A stretch of 32,194 nt of DNA from a bacterium (GTDB lineage Bacteria > Electryoneota > RPQS01), in contig JADLDM010000079.1 of NCBI GenBank assembly GCA_020846695.1, forward strand, positions 1 to 32,194. Reading direction: 5' to 3'. A model generated the notes under the pieces. It made no database searches. It had not been told where the DNA came from and worked only from the letters and a program-made list of their open reading frames with translations. Of the stretch, positions 18,201 to 25,658 are shown in pieces (within the stretch, counting starts at the first letter, position 1; each line of letters starts with the position of its first letter). The translations under genes were made by a program, and so were the position numbers.

Positions 18201-18934
18201 CGCATCACTTGAGTATTTCGATTCCGGGCAACTTCTGGATTCGCGGCGCGGGAGTGAATATTGAATTGAGCGGAGATATGCTGCTTGATAAGGCGCATCA
18301 TCAGCCGCCGAGCGCCGATGGAAAGATTGCCATTCGGCAGGGCACTGTGAAGTTTTACGGTAAAGAACTGCGTGTGCAGGAGAACTCGGCGCTCACGTTT
18401 GTCGGACCGCCGACTATGCCGACGATGGACATCTCGGCAGCCTACAAAGGCGCGGATAAGAGCGGGTCATTTGAAGTGCTGGCGACGGTGACCGGAACTC
18501 CGGACGTGACACAGCTCACGTTCAGCGGAACACGAAGCGACGGGACCGCTCTCAGTGAAGCGGAGGCAATTACCTATCTGCTCGGTCTTCAGGATACGGA
18601 GAATTTGAATGCCGAAGAGCAGGCGATTTCCGCAGCGAGTGGGCAGATTTCCGATATTGTCGGACGCGCGTCGAAACTCGACGTGTTTGAATTTCGTCCC
18701 GGTGAGGGCGGATTAAGCGATTTGTCCTCGGGTTCGCTTGAGGTGGGAACGTATATTACGGATCGTCTCTTTGTGCGCGTGCTTCAGCCCATTGAAACGA
18801 TTCAGGCGGGGCAAACGGTTTCGATTGACTACAGGTTACTGGATTGGCTTAAACTTTCGGCGGAACAGATGTCTCAGACCAGCGGTGATCAGGTGAGTTC
18901 CTTCGTGGTGTATCTGCAATTTGAATGGCGATGA
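15251..18934 (+). CDS. tamB: TamB-like translocation/assembly protein (DUF490 C-terminal domain)
   Basis: A 1227-residue protein starting one base after the TamA stop (TGAGATG). It has an N-terminal membrane anchor (about 7-29, LIWPFALIAAILCALFFALQL), then a long beta-rich body typical of AsmA/TamB bridge proteins that form a hydrophobic groove across the periplasm. The C-terminal TamB domain (roughly 830-1227) includes DGYYGDNRYGIGYKW, GDITLEEGFYRI, GKIAIRQGTVKFYGKELRVQENSALTF, SGTRSDGTALSEAEAITYLLG and DRLFVRVLQPI. It ends in a barrel-like strand (VVYLQFEWR), the region that contacts TamA. Proposed roles in the family are outer-membrane protein assembly and phospholipid transport. Length is close to E. 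coli TamB (about 1259 residues). Its stop overlaps the next start (ATGA). Confidence 0.93.
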   Translation: MLRVLSRILIWPFALIAAILCALFFALQLEPVLNFAAQRALKIVNESLRGSIQVERARFSFTGQVYVSDLVIRDERDEAALSAKTVAVWLAPWDLVLGRVHVLKADITGVRVHYVQDSTGSNLQRSFASRAPAKKDTTQSETWVRVDRTSISFDSIAVTLDSLTEYSLENVKLELSALLTDSTIGYEIELESKPLIELTGDGTVWIQPEFRHSGHFAVKADSSLVLKYVPALPNPGNLMLEGNVRATASSIHADCFVSADQVGSGAFDVMVSNMSTMPEVRGEMFFDTLSLVPWIGDSLAHRFSGHATFQKTRSADWIHDWSGELVLDSSMLNHIGIDAKLSVNYHGDSARADGEISTEFGSARLDASAHGLESEQLQVEGSGLVERIELHKFAPQIPDSLSPLTGRVEFAWKQGDTKATEARVRAELSTLTFGKHKLDSLSLNAELEGSHVQLHPTVARLGSSAFTVSAQGSLEDSIEVEIDADVPKLAELFELAAGFTLETDSLDGALTLTSRATILLQDSALADLRAHGSIKLSDVTYGDMKLKTAEISFAEFSLEDSTITVALDADSLSLSGETITNIRVDTEGNWLRSHFGARMSARGDTFRIASSGDYDLTRARYRISMDSLSLEIFGSHWVNDYPFELSFDSLTYEVDGLTMRSGLGVLRAAGLVSRTGEQDLALEFSGFRTGQLSTFTGAEVPDGKLNLRLQFAGPASAIVGNLDASLDSVTYNQSPISDEFSLSAEIGNNGVLSASGNSIWFGDTSLVFSASVPATLSLENGISVVDSLPLSGRLLLLEQSIGRISPWLEQNTHLDGVCSADLNLKGTLREPDWNGEIHLRDGYYGDNRYGIGYKWIMFDAELLRDSLLIRQFRATSKGTLTGSGYAVLGVPWPERLDLTLNFDKFNAVDSRIQKAKLDGALHIVGPFDSLDASGDITLEEGFYRITQSATKDIETVNLDSVLAVMRGDTIEQGFNADALYNSTAHHLSISIPGNFWIRGAGVNIELSGDMLLDKAHHQPPSADGKIAIRQGTVKFYGKELRVQENSALTFVGPPTMPTMDISAAYKGADKSGSFEVLATVTGTPDVTQLTFSGTRSDGTALSEAEAITYLLGLQDTENLNAEEQAISAASGQISDIVGRASKLDVFEFRPGEGGLSDLSSGSLEVGTYITDRLFVRVLQPIETIQAGQTVSIDYRLLDWLKLSAEQMSQTSGDQVSSFVVYLQFEWR

Positions 18935-20214
18935 GACGAAACTTACTCGTCCTGCTCATTCTCCTTGTGTGCGTTGCTCCCGGTTTTGCGCAGGACGCTG
19001 CGATTCAAGTTAGCGCTATCGAGATCATCGGGAATCAGACGACCAAGGAGTGGGTGATTCTGCGTGAGTTGCAGTTTGACGCGGAGGATCGGGTTACGCG
19101 CGAGGAGCTTGACCGTGCGCGATTACGGTTGTTGAGCCTCGGGATTTTCAATAACGTGCGGATTGACACGGACGACGAAGGCGTGGTCACGATTCAGGTT
19201 TCGGAGCAGTTTCGTTACATTCCCGTGTTCGATGTGAGTCCGGTTGAAGGCACCATCAACGATGCGCTCACGAAGCCGGGTGATGCGATGAAGATTCTGG
19301 TCGTGACGTTCGGCGCGGCGGACATCAATCATCGCGGAACATCGGCGCTTGCTGCGGCAACTGCGCAAGTCGGAGCGCGCACGGGGTTTTCGCTTGACTA
19401 CAGTTCGCGCTGGCTCTCGCCTTCGCTTCCGATTGTGTTGCGCTTCGGTGGACGAGCGGTACGCGTATCAAACAGACACGCTTCGGTTCTCGGATATGAA
19501 TTGAAGTCGAAGAGCGAAGTTGCTTACGTCGAAGTTGCGACACGACGCGGCGCGCCGTCGCGAATCGGATTGCAGTTTCTCTATCAGGGATTGCATGAAT
19601 CCGACGAATACCCTGCGCAGGGCAGGGATTACTCCTCGCTCTTCATCAATCCTTTCGTCGCATTGGATCGGAGAAACCTCGAATGGTATCCGACCGAGGG
19701 AATTTACGCGCGGACGGATATTGAATATGTTTTGGATTCACCGGACTTTGTACGCTCGCGGGGAATCGCGGCGGCTTATGTTCCATTTGCAAAGGGAGGG
19801 CGCGGCCCTTCGATAGCCGCGCGTCTCTATGGAGGAATATCCGACTCCAAGACTCCTGCTTGGGCGCATTACTACTTCGGTTTTGCGGACGAGGTCAGGG
19901 GTTATGCTTCAGAGCAGGCGGAGGCTGCGAACTTTCTTTCGGGCGAAATGGAACTTCGCTTTCCTATCACGCGTGAAATCACATACGATGTTCCACTGGT
20001 CGGAAGATACGGGCAGGATATTCCGTTTTGGCTTGGCGGTGCGCTCTTTGTTGAGCGCGCGCAATTATCGCTGGATGGAGCGCGCGAGGATTTGCTTGGT
20101 TATGGCGGCGCAGTTCACCTGAGATTTCCGTATGTGCAGGTCTTCGAGTTTTCCTACGCGTGGAATCAGAATGGTGAGGGACAGTTCATTATGGCAACCG
20201 GAGTGCGCTTCTGA
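18931..20214 (+). CDS. Second, small Omp85-type outer-membrane barrel (one POTRA)
   Basis: A 427-residue protein from the ATG at 18931, which overlaps the TamB stop as ATGA. Another ATG lies 6 nt upstream (18925). The signal peptide is MRRNLLVLLILLVCVAPGFAQ. A single POTRA follows (IQVSAIEIIGNQTTKEWVILRELQF to VTIQVSEQF, about residues 24-95), with the classic sequence of a POTRA adjacent to the barrel. The barrel then carries the loop-6 motif GFADEVRGYA (about 316-325) and ends MATGVRF with terminal Phe. At this size it is about 200 residues shorter than the TamA-like protein upstream. Having two Omp85 proteins around one TamB suggests alternative or joint barrel partners. It could also be a BamA-like accessory or patatin-less surface transporter. 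The stop overlaps pyrD (TGATG). Confidence 0.88.
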   Translation: MRRNLLVLLILLVCVAPGFAQDAAIQVSAIEIIGNQTTKEWVILRELQFDAEDRVTREELDRARLRLLSLGIFNNVRIDTDDEGVVTIQVSEQFRYIPVFDVSPVEGTINDALTKPGDAMKILVVTFGAADINHRGTSALAAATAQVGARTGFSLDYSSRWLSPSLPIVLRFGGRAVRVSNRHASVLGYELKSKSEVAYVEVATRRGAPSRIGLQFLYQGLHESDEYPAQGRDYSSLFINPFVALDRRNLEWYPTEGIYARTDIEYVLDSPDFVRSRGIAAAYVPFAKGGRGPSIAARLYGGISDSKTPAWAHYYFGFADEVRGYASEQAEAANFLSGEMELRFPITREITYDVPLVGRYGQDIPFWLGGALFVERAQLSLDGAREDLLGYGGAVHLRFPYVQVFEFSYAWNQNGEGQFIMATGVRF

Positions 20215-21230
20215 TGATCTACTCAGTTCTCAAGCGGCTGCTGTTTCTTCGGGATCCGGAGCGCGTGCATGACCTGATGCTCGCACGCTTGGCGACCGCG
20301 GGGAACAGCGCGGCGGGAAGAGCGCTGCTTCATTCATTTGCCGGCGCGCCCATCTCGAGTCCGGTTCATGCGATGGGCCTTTTGTTTCCGCATCCAATTG
20401 GATTGGCTGCGGGTTTCGACAAGAATGCGTCGGCAATTCCGGCTCTGCAAGCTCTCAACTTCTCATTTCTCGAAATCGGAACCGTCACACCGCGGCCGCA
20501 ACCGGGAAATCCCAAGCCGCGTGTGTGGAGATTTCCTGAAGCGAATACGCTCGTCAATGCACTTGGATTTCCGGGCGAGGGAATGAACGTTGTGCGTGAG
20601 CGTCTGGAGGAATTGCGAGAGCGGAAGCTGATTCGTGTCCCCATCGGAATTAATCTCGGGAAGAACAAGGATACATCAGCGGAGAGTGCGCCGAGCGATT
20701 ATCTCGCCGTGTTTCGGGAGTTGTCAGATGCGGGTGACTATTTTGTGGTAAACGTTTCGTCGCCGAACACTCCGGGTTTGCGCGACATGCAGAGTGTCGA
20801 GTCGCTGAAGTTAATTCTGCATCCACTGCTTGAGTTGCGCGCGAAGTCACCGAAACCGCTCTTGGTGAAAATTGCGCCCGATCTCTCAAATGACGACGTG
20901 ATTGCGATTGCAAGGCTTGTGCGAGAATTTGCACTCGACGGAATCGTCTCAGCAAACACGACCATTAATCGAGCGCAGGTTCCGCGCGCGGCCTCTTTAG
21001 ACAGAGGAGGATTGTCGGGAAGCCCACTCTATCCGCGCACGCTGCATCTCGCAAAATTGCTGCGCTCCGAACTCAAAGCGGAGCAGACTCTGATTGCCGT
21101 CGGCGGCATTGACTCTGCTGGAAGAGTGAAGGAGATGCTCGAGGCCGGCGCGAACCTGATTCAGATCTATACGGCCTTCATCTACGAGGGACCACGCGCT
21201 GTGCGAAACCTTCTGGAAGGAATTGGATGA
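20214..21230 (+). CDS. pyrD: Dihydroorotate dehydrogenase, class 2 (quinone-dependent)
   Basis: A 338-residue flavoenzyme that oxidises dihydroorotate to orotate in de novo pyrimidine synthesis and passes electrons to membrane quinone. The N-terminal amphipathic segment (MIYSVLKRLLFLRDPERVHDLML) is the membrane/quinone-binding helix pair of class 2 enzymes. FMN and substrate motifs are present: GLAAGFDKN (63-71), EIGTVTPRPQPGNPKPR (87-103), NVSSPNTPGLR (180-190), in which Ser183 is the class 2 catalytic base, Lys219 (VKIAPDLS), SANTT (246-250), GGLSG (265-269) and VGGI (296-299). It is complete and its start overlaps the preceding stop by one base, an unusual place for a pyrimidine gene. The downstream TPR gene overlaps it by 4 nt. 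Confidence 0.97.
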   Translation: MIYSVLKRLLFLRDPERVHDLMLARLATAGNSAAGRALLHSFAGAPISSPVHAMGLLFPHPIGLAAGFDKNASAIPALQALNFSFLEIGTVTPRPQPGNPKPRVWRFPEANTLVNALGFPGEGMNVVRERLEELRERKLIRVPIGINLGKNKDTSAESAPSDYLAVFRELSDAGDYFVVNVSSPNTPGLRDMQSVESLKLILHPLLELRAKSPKPLLVKIAPDLSNDDVIAIARLVREFALDGIVSANTTINRAQVPRAASLDRGGLSGSPLYPRTLHLAKLLRSELKAEQTLIAVGGIDSAGRVKEMLEAGANLIQIYTAFIYEGPRAVRNLLEGIG

Positions 21231-21739
21231 TCCGATTCTTGATCTGTGCTTTTCTGCTTGCGTCCTGCGCGAATTCAGATCACTCGCAGCCGGGCGTGCA
21301 GAAGACTCCGGCATCCTCGCGTGAAGATACGCTCTTCCTTGCGGATGATTTCGAGGAGTTGGGATGGGATCAATACTCCTATGAGGACTTTGATTCGGGA
21401 TTAGTATTGTTCGACTCTTCGTTGAAATACAATCCGGAGAATTCGCAGGCGTGGCACGGACGCGCTTTGATGCTGCATAACCTCAAGCGATATGACGAGG
21501 CTGAGATTGCTTACAAGAACGCGGAGAAATACAATTCGCGCAACAGGCAGGCAATCTTTCATCACGGCTGCATGTATGCGATCAACGGGAAGAAGGATGA
21601 GGCGCTCGTGCAGCTTCGCAGAGTGATTGCGCTGGATTCAAGCTATGCAATCGGTGTGCGCACAGAAGATTGCTGGACGCAGCTTTGGAATGAGACGGAT
21701 TTTCTGGAAGTGGTCGGAGTGCTGAAGGCGAGCGAGTGA
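21227..21739 (+). CDS. Small TPR-repeat lipoprotein
   Basis: 170 residues, start overlapping the pyrD stop as ATGA. The signal peptide ends in the lipobox LLASC (Cys14), so it is a lipid-anchored periplasmic protein. Residues about 40-150 hold two to three TPR-like helix pairs (YSYEDFDSGLVLFDSSLKYNPENSQAWHGRALML, then LKRYDEAEIAYKNAEKYNSRNRQAIFHHGCMYA, then GKKDEALVQLRRVIALDSSYAIGVRTE), the usual scaffold for protein-protein contacts. As last gene of the Omp85/TamB operon it may play a BamD-like accessory part, but BamD has five TPRs and this is much smaller, so that is only a suggestion. Confidence 0.85.
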   Translation: MIRFLICAFLLASCANSDHSQPGVQKTPASSREDTLFLADDFEELGWDQYSYEDFDSGLVLFDSSLKYNPENSQAWHGRALMLHNLKRYDEAEIAYKNAEKYNSRNRQAIFHHGCMYAINGKKDEALVQLRRVIALDSSYAIGVRTEDCWTQLWNETDFLEVVGVLKASE

Positions 21740-21933
21740 GGTGGGAAGATTTGGGCGCTTGAAAGTCAGCAGGCTATTCGTTTCAACTCAGCCATGACTT
21801 AAATGCACTTTTCTCTTGCGGTTGTAGCTTATACTCGGTGAGTACTTGAAAAGTTCCCGATTTGTTTTTGATGTGTTTAGGAAATCGGCCTCTAAGAGCA
21901 GCCGAGATTCATGATTCCGAGTTTAGGACTTCG
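21740..21933 (+). other. 3' untranslated stretch with a stem, no gene
   Basis: Between the TPR gene and the terminator lie 194 bp without a reading frame of note. CCGATTT (21857-21863) pairs perfectly with AAATCGG (21882-21888) over an 18 nt loop, and a TATACT lies at 21830-21835 but without a good -35. It is probably the 3' untranslated region. A short RNA ending at the terminator is possible. Confidence 0.3.
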
Positions 21934-21965
21934 AAAAAACCCCGACCTAATGGCCGGGGTTTTTC
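21934..21965. terminator. Bidirectional terminator between convergent operons
   Basis: CCCCG (21940-21944) pairs with CGGGG (21955-21959), the stem continues with an A/C mismatch and CC/GG around a TAAT loop, and it is flanked by six A on the left and five T on the right. It can stop both the pyrD/TPR transcript and the oppositely oriented oligoendopeptidase transcript. Confidence 0.85.
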
Positions 21966-21979
21966 TTTGCTTTCAAAGG

Positions 21980-21999
21980 GTCGGCTGCAAGCAGCCGAC
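21980..21999. repeat. Perfect 9 bp inverted repeat behind the oligoendopeptidase gene
   Basis: GTCGGCTGC and GCAGCCGAC are separated by AA only. It lies 13 bp after the minus-strand stop at 22013 and may strengthen termination or protect the 3' end. There is no T tract on either side. Confidence 0.5.
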
Positions 22000-22012
22000 A
22001 CCGCAAGGCTTG

Positions 22013-23893
22013 TTAGCCCTTCTTGTTCTTGAGCATCACTTCGAGTTCGTCCACGAGTTCGCCGAACTTCTTCATGGCGGCTTCAATCGGAGCAGGGGAC
22101 GACATGTCTACGCCCGCGCCCTTGAGCAGGTCGAGCGGATACTTCGACTTGCCTCCGGCGAGGAAGCCGAGATAGTCCTGACGCTCTTTCTCGCCGCCGC
22201 TCAGCACTTTTTCGGAAAGCGCAAGAGCCGCCGACATTGAGGTTGCGTACTTATACACGTAGAAGTTGTTGTAGAAGTGGGGAATGCGCAGCCACGTGAA
22301 ATCATACTGCGGATCAATCACGACTTCGGGGGCATAGTACTCCGAGAGAATCCTGCGATACAATTCGCTCAGGGACTCGGCCGTCAACGGCTCTCCGCGT
22401 TCGTACATCCGATGCATCTCGAGTTCGTATTCCGCGAAGACGGTCTGACGGATTATCGTTCCGTGGATGTTGTCAATGTACTGATTGATGTAGACCAGGC
22501 GCTTGTCGGGATCGGTTTCCGTTTTCAAGAGGTGATCCATGAGCAGCGCCTCGTTGAACGTCGAAGCGACTTCGGCCACGAAGATTTCGTAATCCGCGTA
22601 GATTTGCGGCTGATACTTGTAGGTGTACCACGTGTGCATGGTGTGGCCGATTTCGTGCGCATTTGTGAACACGTCATCGAGCGTGCCGTGGTAGTTCAGA
22701 AGCATGTAGGGATGACTCTTGTAGCTTCCCCACGAATACGCGCCGCCGCGCTTGGCAGGTGTTTCATAGACATCCACCCAGCGGTTGTCATAGGCAGTGG
22801 CCAGCGCGCCGCCGTATTCTTCACCCAAAGGCTTCAGCGCAGTCTTGATCATGGCCACGCCGGTCTCATATTCCCAGTTTGGGGCGTCGCCGACGATCGG
22901 TGCGCTGAAATCATAAAGATGCAGCTCTTTCAAACCGAGCGCTTCGCGGCGCAGACGCGAATACTTCTGCAATGGCTTGAGATTCGCCTTCACGGTGGAA
23001 ATCAGATTCAGATAGACGGTGGTATCTACGTTGTCATTGTCCACGGCGAGATGCAGCGCGGAGTCATAGCCGCGGGCGCGCGCCTGAAAAACCTGCGCCG
23101 CGACGTTGGCGCCCATCAGACTCGCGAAGGTATTCTTGTATTTCGCATATTCGTCATGCAATGCGATTGCCGCGTCGTGGCGAACCGTCGGATTGGTGGA
23201 CTCAAGCAGAGCGCGATACCTTCCCTCAGTTAGCTTCACCATTTCGCCGTCCGGCCCTTTGATCTCCGGAAATTGAATATCGGTGTTGCGCAAGGCCTCG
23301 GCAGCGGATTCAGACTGATTGATCATCTCGCCGGTCATCGCCATGATCTTCTCTTCTTCCGTCGAGAGCACGTATTTCTTCTGACGCATCTCATCGGCGA
23401 AAGATTGCTTGTACAAATCGAGGCCCTTTACATCCTTGTACCACATCTGAAGCGTGGCATCAGGGATTGAAGTCAGCTCGGGTGAGAACCACGACACCGC
23501 CTGTCCGAACTGGCTTCCGGTAACATCCGCGCGATCGCGTAGCGCGATATATTCCGGTACACGAGTATCAAGATGGTGCGACATGTTCGCATAGGTGTAG
23601 AGGTTTTCCTGATGCGCGCCAACTTCAACCACAAGTTCCATGAAGGCGAGCAGGTCTTTTCCTGACTTGCTGATTTTGCCCTGGTATGCCTGCAATTCCG
23701 GCAGCTTGGACTCTATCCACTTGTAATCCGCATCCCATGCCGCAGTGTTCGGATACATCGCGGTCAGATCCCACTTATACTTGTCTTCGATCTGGCTGCG
23801 TTCCGGCATTTCTTCCGCTGCCACTGCGATCAGAGTGCTAAACGCAAATAGGATCGCGAACCCCGGAAACCACTTTGCCCAACCTTGCTTCAT
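22013..23893 (-). CDS. pepF: Oligoendopeptidase F (M3 family metallopeptidase), exported
   Basis: A 626-residue zinc peptidase with a signal peptide (about residues 1-26, ending AVAAEE), so it acts in the periplasm or outside, unlike the cytoplasmic PepF of Gram-positives. The catalytic HEIGH motif is at 413-417 (His413, His417 ligands, Glu414 base), and the third ligand is Glu441 in FVAEVASTFNE. The N-terminal oligopeptidase F region contains KYKWDLTAMYPN, a hallmark of the family. C-terminal YDFTWLRIPHFYNNFYVYKYATS completes the substrate channel. It degrades peptides of roughly 6 to 20 residues. AGGAGA lies 6 nt before the ATG. The gene stands alone, convergent with the TamB operon. Confidence 0.95.
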   Translation of the reverse strand: MKQGWAKWFPGFAILFAFSTLIAVAAEEMPERSQIEDKYKWDLTAMYPNTAAWDADYKWIESKLPELQAYQGKISKSGKDLLAFMELVVEVGAHQENLYTYANMSHHLDTRVPEYIALRDRADVTGSQFGQAVSWFSPELTSIPDATLQMWYKDVKGLDLYKQSFADEMRQKKYVLSTEEEKIMAMTGEMINQSESAAEALRNTDIQFPEIKGPDGEMVKLTEGRYRALLESTNPTVRHDAAIALHDEYAKYKNTFASLMGANVAAQVFQARARGYDSALHLAVDNDNVDTTVYLNLISTVKANLKPLQKYSRLRREALGLKELHLYDFSAPIVGDAPNWEYETGVAMIKTALKPLGEEYGGALATAYDNRWVDVYETPAKRGGAYSWGSYKSHPYMLLNYHGTLDDVFTNAHEIGHTMHTWYTYKYQPQIYADYEIFVAEVASTFNEALLMDHLLKTETDPDKRLVYINQYIDNIHGTIIRQTVFAEYELEMHRMYERGEPLTAESLSELYRRILSEYYAPEVVIDPQYDFTWLRIPHFYNNFYVYKYATSMSAALALSEKVLSGGEKERQDYLGFLAGGKSKYPLDLLKGAGVDMSSPAPIEAAMKKFGELVDELEVMLKNKKG

Positions 23894-24137
23894 CTCAAGT
23901 CTCCTGTGCTATGTTGAATGTCCTGACTTCGCTAACTTAGAGCCAGCAAACTACTGTCTTTGTTGCAGAGTTGCAAGGCTTCTGGGCCGAAATCCCAAAC
24001 CCCTCAGGCTCAACTTCGTCATTGTGCGTGGAAATTCATCATTTTCAAAATATTGCTGACCCATTCGAGGGTTCATACTGACTGGGCGAGGCACATTCGC
24101 TTCGCATAATGTTGATAAGTTGTGCATGTGTTGGCAA

Positions 24138-24182
24138 AACTGCAAGATATGGCTTGGACGAACTTAGAAAAATCTTGCAGTT
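24138..24182. repeat. Perfect 11 bp inverted repeat upstream of the 24198 promoter
   Basis: AACTGCAAGAT (24138-24148) and ATCTTGCAGTT (24172-24182) are exact complements with a 23 bp spacer. The repeat ends 15 bp before the -35 box. It could be an activator or repressor site or a hairpin. No gene covers it. Confidence 0.55.
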
Positions 24183-24197
24183 GTCATACTTTGCCTC

Positions 24198-24226
24198 TTG
24201 ACTTAGCGGCACGGCAGCCTTATACT
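24198..24226 (+). promoter_or_regulatory. Strong sigma70-type promoter in a gene-free gap
   Basis: TTGACT (24198-24203), exactly 17 bp, then TATACT (24221-24226): five of six bases match the consensus in each box. Transcription should begin near 24233. The first annotated gene downstream starts only at 24559, after two terminators. Confidence 0.7.
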
Positions 24227-24353
24227 CTGGCGCAGGCATCAGGCTTGTGCAGGCGACGGGAATTACGATTATGTGCCGCAAGTTTTGTTAGTAAGTGAGG
24301 AGTGAGACGATCAGATCAAATTGATAGGCGTTTGCTCAGGCGGATGGCGACCG

Positions 24354-24378
24354 AGACCCCTGTTCTCCCCGGGGGTCT
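24354..24378 (+). terminator. First of two hairpins in the RNA candidate
   Basis: AGACCCC (24354-24360) pairs with GGGGTCT (24372-24378) around an 11 nt loop. The following tract (TGTGTTTG) is only moderately T-rich, so it may be a structural hairpin rather than a terminator. Confidence 0.5.
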
Positions 24379-24396
24379 TGTGTTTGTAGGAGATTG

Positions 24397-24423
24397 GCGG
24401 CGACCCTCTGGTTGCCGCTTTTT
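24397..24423 (+). terminator. Rho-independent terminator ending the RNA candidate
   Basis: GCGGCGACC (24397-24405) pairs with GGTTGCCGC (24410-24418), nine pairs with one G-T, a CTCT loop, and five T directly after. No plus-strand protein gene precedes it within 2.6 kb, so it must serve the transcript from the 24198 promoter. Confidence 0.75.
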
Positions 24424-24558
24424 CTGCGCTTTTCTTCGTGATATCACTGATCAGAAACCGAGTTGACCCACTTATATGTTGCATCGTCGCAACTTCTTTA
24501 CTATCTTGGACATTCGCGAACAAATTTGTCAATTATTAATTAGTGGACCCGAAAACAC

Positions 24559-25638
24559 ATGAAAAGCGCCCTTAGACTTGTTTTGCTTTCAGCTTTGCTG
24601 GCTATTGCCTCTAACGCCTTCGCAACGATTCGATTTGTCTCACCCAATCCGGGGTCTGCACCACACTCGACTATCACCCAAGCGTGGAGTGCCGCAGCCA
24701 CCGGGGACACGATTGTGATCGGCCCGGGCAATTACTCGGAAAACTTGAACCCAAACGGCAAGCGAATCCACTTCATTGGAGCAGGCTGGGATGTCTGCAC
24801 GTGGACCGGCGTCTTTCAAGTCAATGGAAGCGCTGCTAGCGGCACAACTTTCGAGGGGATCCGCTTTCTTGGAGGCGGATACTATACCTTTTACAATCAC
24901 TCCAGCGTAGATTCTGTCACCTATCGCCGCTGCAATATTCTATCAATTGCGGGTTATGTGCCGCTCTATTTGGCGTCGGGCAGAACCTACGTTACCGACT
25001 GTGTACTGCACTCCAACGGAGGGCAAGCTGTCTATATGACCAGCAACGGCAACATGGTTTTTCGCAACACAGTCTTCAACTGCATCACGCAGAGCGTCAA
25101 CAACAACGCGCTCAACGGTCCAAACGGTGGAACAGTGGAAATTTACAACTGTGTCTTCCTGAATTTCGTCAAGCCTTTTGAAGTTACGGGTATTCCGCAG
25201 GTCATCGGGCTCAACAACATCTTCTGGGATTGGGGCGCGTCGCCGACGTACGGCACCCTTCCCGTCGGTTCCGTGTTCGAATACACTGCCTCGGGAAGCG
25301 GCGCGCCTGCCTTTCCTGCGAGTTTCACAACTAACATCTCGCTCGGTGCAAACAATCCCTTTGTTACCTACGACAACACTTACTATACGTACCCGGATTC
25401 AAATCTTCATTTGAACGGCGGCGCGGGTGGTTTGCTGTGTGTGGACGCAGGCTATCCTTCCATTCTCGATCTGGATAGTTCACCTTCTGATCTCGGAGTC
25501 TACGGCGGACCGAAACCGTTTGTGGATCACGGCGTTCCCGCGTATCCATTTGCACTCACTCTATCTATTGACAATCTTGTGGAAGTCGGCGACAGCGTGA
25601 ACGTCACGTCGTCTGGCCGCATCGGACCGCGTTATTAA
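24559..25638 (+). CDS. Exported right-handed beta-helix (pectate-lyase-like fold) protein
   Basis: 359 residues with a clear signal peptide (MKSALRLVLLSALLAIASNAFA). The first mature part, SPNPGSAPHSTITQAWSAAATGDTIVIGPGNYSENLNPNGKRIHFIGAG, is the typical opening of a parallel beta-helix repeat domain. Rungs follow with regular short turns (VDSVTYRRCNILSIAGYVPLY, GRTYVTDCVLHSNG, GNMVFRNTVFNCI, GTVEIYNCVFLNF). No catalytic residues of a lyase can be named, so it is likely a surface or adhesive protein. The C-terminus ends abruptly in GRIGPRY, without a recognisable sorting domain. No good Shine-Dalgarno is seen before the ATG. The gene at 25657 follows after 18 bp and is probably in the same operon. 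Confidence 0.85.
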   Translation: MKSALRLVLLSALLAIASNAFATIRFVSPNPGSAPHSTITQAWSAAATGDTIVIGPGNYSENLNPNGKRIHFIGAGWDVCTWTGVFQVNGSAASGTTFEGIRFLGGGYYTFYNHSSVDSVTYRRCNILSIAGYVPLYLASGRTYVTDCVLHSNGGQAVYMTSNGNMVFRNTVFNCITQSVNNNALNGPNGGTVEIYNCVFLNFVKPFEVTGIPQVIGLNNIFWDWGASPTYGTLPVGSVFEYTASGSGAPAFPASFTTNISLGANNPFVTYDNTYYTYPDSNLHLNGGAGGLLCVDAGYPSILDLDSSPSDLGVYGGPKPFVDHGVPAYPFALTLSIDNLVEVGDSVNVTSSGRIGPRY

Positions 25639-25658
25639 TCAGGAGAACTAATCCTGAT
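25638..25658 (+). promoter_or_regulatory. Hairpin covering the ribosome site and start of the 25657 gene
   Basis: ATCAGGA (25638-25644) pairs with TCCTGAT (25652-25658) around a 7 nt loop. The left arm contains the Shine-Dalgarno AGGA and the right arm runs into the ATG at 25657. It also includes the last base of the previous stop codon, so ribosomes finishing the upstream gene would open it, consistent with translational coupling. Confidence 0.5.

Larger units (their letters stand above)
24233..24423 (+). ncRNA. Candidate small RNA or terminated leader, about 190 nt
   Basis: The segment lies between the promoter at 24198-24226 and a textbook terminator ending at 24423, and carries no reading frame with a ribosome site. 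Its 5' part (GGCA, TCAG near 24236-24243) can pair with the 3' terminator arm, giving an alternative to the terminator hairpin. I do not recognise a known riboswitch core. The length matches 6S RNA, but the pairing I can draw by hand does not establish a 6S fold. It could be a free-standing RNA or an attenuated leader of the exported beta-helix gene at 24559. Confidence 0.45.

Noticed and set aside
22277-23233. Plus-strand open frame of 318 codons
   Set aside because: It lies opposite the oligoendopeptidase F gene and is a mirror of its codon bias. No ribosome site.
24311-24532. Minus-strand open frame of 73 codons in the gap
   Set aside because: It crosses both terminator hairpins, lacks a ribosome site and has no recognisable features.
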